Below, in pieces: positions 62,603 to 64,000 of a DNA stretch of 64,000 nucleotides (position 1 is the first letter of the stretch; every line of letters begins with the position of its first letter). This DNA is from Nageia nagi (Eukaryota; Pinophyta), in assembly GCA_050084985.1 (NCBI GenBank), contig JBITNC010000001.1:41540001-41604000 (forward strand). Reading direction: 5' to 3'. Position numbers and translations under genes: made by a program. The notes beneath the pieces are model-generated. The model ran no database searches, was not told where the DNA came from, and was given only the letters and a program-made list of their open reading frames with translations.

Positions 62603-63852
62603 TGATGTCCCCCTTGCATGGATGTAATTAATTATAGAACCCAATGGGTTCCTCTTGTAATATATTTTATTATAGCATTGTATTTTCATATTTGTAACTT
62701 GGGATAGAAGACTTAATGGGTCAATGGACCCCATTGTAATCCCTAAGTGGGACATCTCCCTCCCAAATTTTAGATTAGGTATTATTAGTGCACTTGGAGA
62801 ACTCGATCTTGATTATGGGAATCCCAAGGTCTATTGTTAGATTGAGATGATGGATGGTCACCTATATGCTTGCACCAACCTTGAGGAGGCTCCCATATCA
62901 CCACATTAGCCTAGTATGGCACCTAGAACCCATGTTTTCCCCCTTTACCCATGTGGGCATGCATGGAACTCCTAGGCTCTCATGTTGGCACTTAATGTAC
63001 CCCAAGCCTTGACATTCGCATGTCTAATCCTTAGAAACCCACGTTGGATATTTTGGGCCCCCAAGTGACCAACATTGGATTAGAGGATCTAGGTGATGAA
63101 TCTTAGGTGAGATCTAGATAGAGCAAGTGTATAAAGAGACATTGGAGCCTCATTACTAGATATTACTGATTATACATTCATCTCTTGATACTATCCTATG
63201 TACATAAGACATTAGTAGTGCTAAGCAATACCTTAGGTACAACATCTAGGGGGATTTTAGGTTGAGGGATCTTGATCATCTACAACATTGGTGCAACACC
63301 CTTACCCATCTGGTGGTATTCCAAGGTATAGCTTCTACCTTTAGTGGTTAGCCAGGGTTTGAGGAGGTATCCTTCAATGGAGAGGATTCAGATTCTAAGG
63401 GAGCAATAATGTCCCATGGTTCCATTATCAATACCATAGTGAGAGACATTTATATACGTCCTAGTTGGCTCCTTGGAGGCCAATGTCAACCCTCTTAGGA
63501 TTGGTATTGTATTGTTGATATTCTATATCATACATATAAGTGTTTGGGAATTGTATCTCATACTTTATGTTACGTGTACTTATCTTATGTATCATTAGAG
63601 TATTATTGTATATGTATGCTTATGTAAGCCATACATTGGTATTGTGAGGTGTGGTACATTATTATATGCTAGTATTGGTCATACATTGGCATATTGATAT
63701 TGATTATGCTTTGTATGGATCCCCTAACCCTAGCATTGATGAATTGAGGATTTGTATGTTTGTAATTATTTTTCTAGCTCAAATGTTGGGTGTATACTTG
63801 TGTTATTTGGGTTTAATTGCACTTGAGTTGTAATTGGATCTTTAGACTTCCA
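62603..63852. mobile_element. solo-LTR-like insertion splitting the third PPR copy
   Basis: The tandem unit breaks after ATGTTACCTTATCTCC and resumes with ATAATAAGTATATT. Copies at 60740 and 61845 read through without interruption. The ~1.25-kb insert opens TGATGTCCCCC and can be closed at CTTCCA, consistent with LTR ends. It is richer in GC than the PPR copies and lacks internal genes. The target duplication is not clean (TCCTA against TAATA or TCCAT), so borders are good to about five bases. Confidence 0.55.
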
Positions 63853-64000
63853 TAATAAGTATATTAATATACAAAGGTTGTATGTGTTTCCCCTAGGTTA
63901 ACCTATTCAAAATATCATGAATTAGATTACTTAGAACTAGCTACATTTACAAGCTCTCAAAAGATATATCAATGCTATGCTTCAGCATTGTTTATAATTT
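63853..64000 (-). pseudogene. PPR pseudogene, copy 3 (continues beyond window)
   Basis: Matches the middle section of copies 1 and 2 (60735-60870 and 61850-61985), with TTCCCCTAGGTTAACCTATT and ATGCTTCAGCATTGTT as shared phrases. It runs off the window edge. Confidence 0.65.

Noticed and set aside
1-64000. tRNA, rRNA or other structural RNA genes
   Set aside because: No cloverleaf-like or conserved rRNA sequence was noticed by eye; a covariance-model scan would be decisive.

Overview
The window is plant nuclear DNA, very AT-rich and almost free of CpG, dominated by decayed and nested transposable elements. Introns with ordinary GT/AG borders, an AP2/ERF gene, PLS-type pentatricopeptide (PPR) pseudogenes, Ty1-copia, Ty3-gypsy and CACTA elements all point to a land plant. 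The amount of old, stop-riddled retroelement sequence and the PPR wording suggest a large-genome gymnosperm, but that is an inference. Only one gene looks intact and host-encoded: an intronless ERF transcription factor at 50180-50776 (minus).

Layout. 1-6943: Ty1-copia element on the minus strand, with the outer part of its 3' LTR cut off by the window edge. 6944-8579: no gene seen. 8642-26845: an 18-kb Ty3-gypsy element on the minus strand with gag, protease, RT, RNase H and integrase. In the long stretch between integrase and the 3' LTR it carries, in antisense, a plant mobile domain (PMD) protein. It is flanked by a ~60-bp direct repeat. 28203-31751: a 5'-truncated Ty1-copia on the plus strand. 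About 31900-33477 plus 45484-45790: a copia relic on the minus strand, split inside gag by a 12,003-bp CACTA transposon (33478-45480) with 29-bp terminal inverted repeats and a TTG target duplication.

The CACTA element holds a plus-strand TNP2-type transposase gene (40893-44566), a plus-strand gene with a SET-like domain (39091-40519), a minus-strand spliced gene with a Ser/Gly-rich tail (34326-36190), two telomere-like TTAGGG-rich blocks and a 21-bp minisatellite open on both strands. 45790-51400 is the least TE-like stretch and contains the ERF gene. About 52060-55700 is a second relic of the same copia family, itself hit by a 423-bp solo LTR and a small CACTA-like element. 56130-59956 is a non-autonomous LTR element (LARD type) with a near-perfect target duplication. 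60090-64000 holds tandem PPR pseudogene copies, the last one split by a ~1.25-kb solo-LTR-like insertion.

The most notable theme is that two unrelated large transposons in this window each carry a protein domain otherwise linked to chromatin or silencing in plants: PMD in the gypsy element and a SET-like domain in the CACTA element. Both copies are broken by stop codons here, so the window shows relics; intact relatives would have to be sought elsewhere in the genome.
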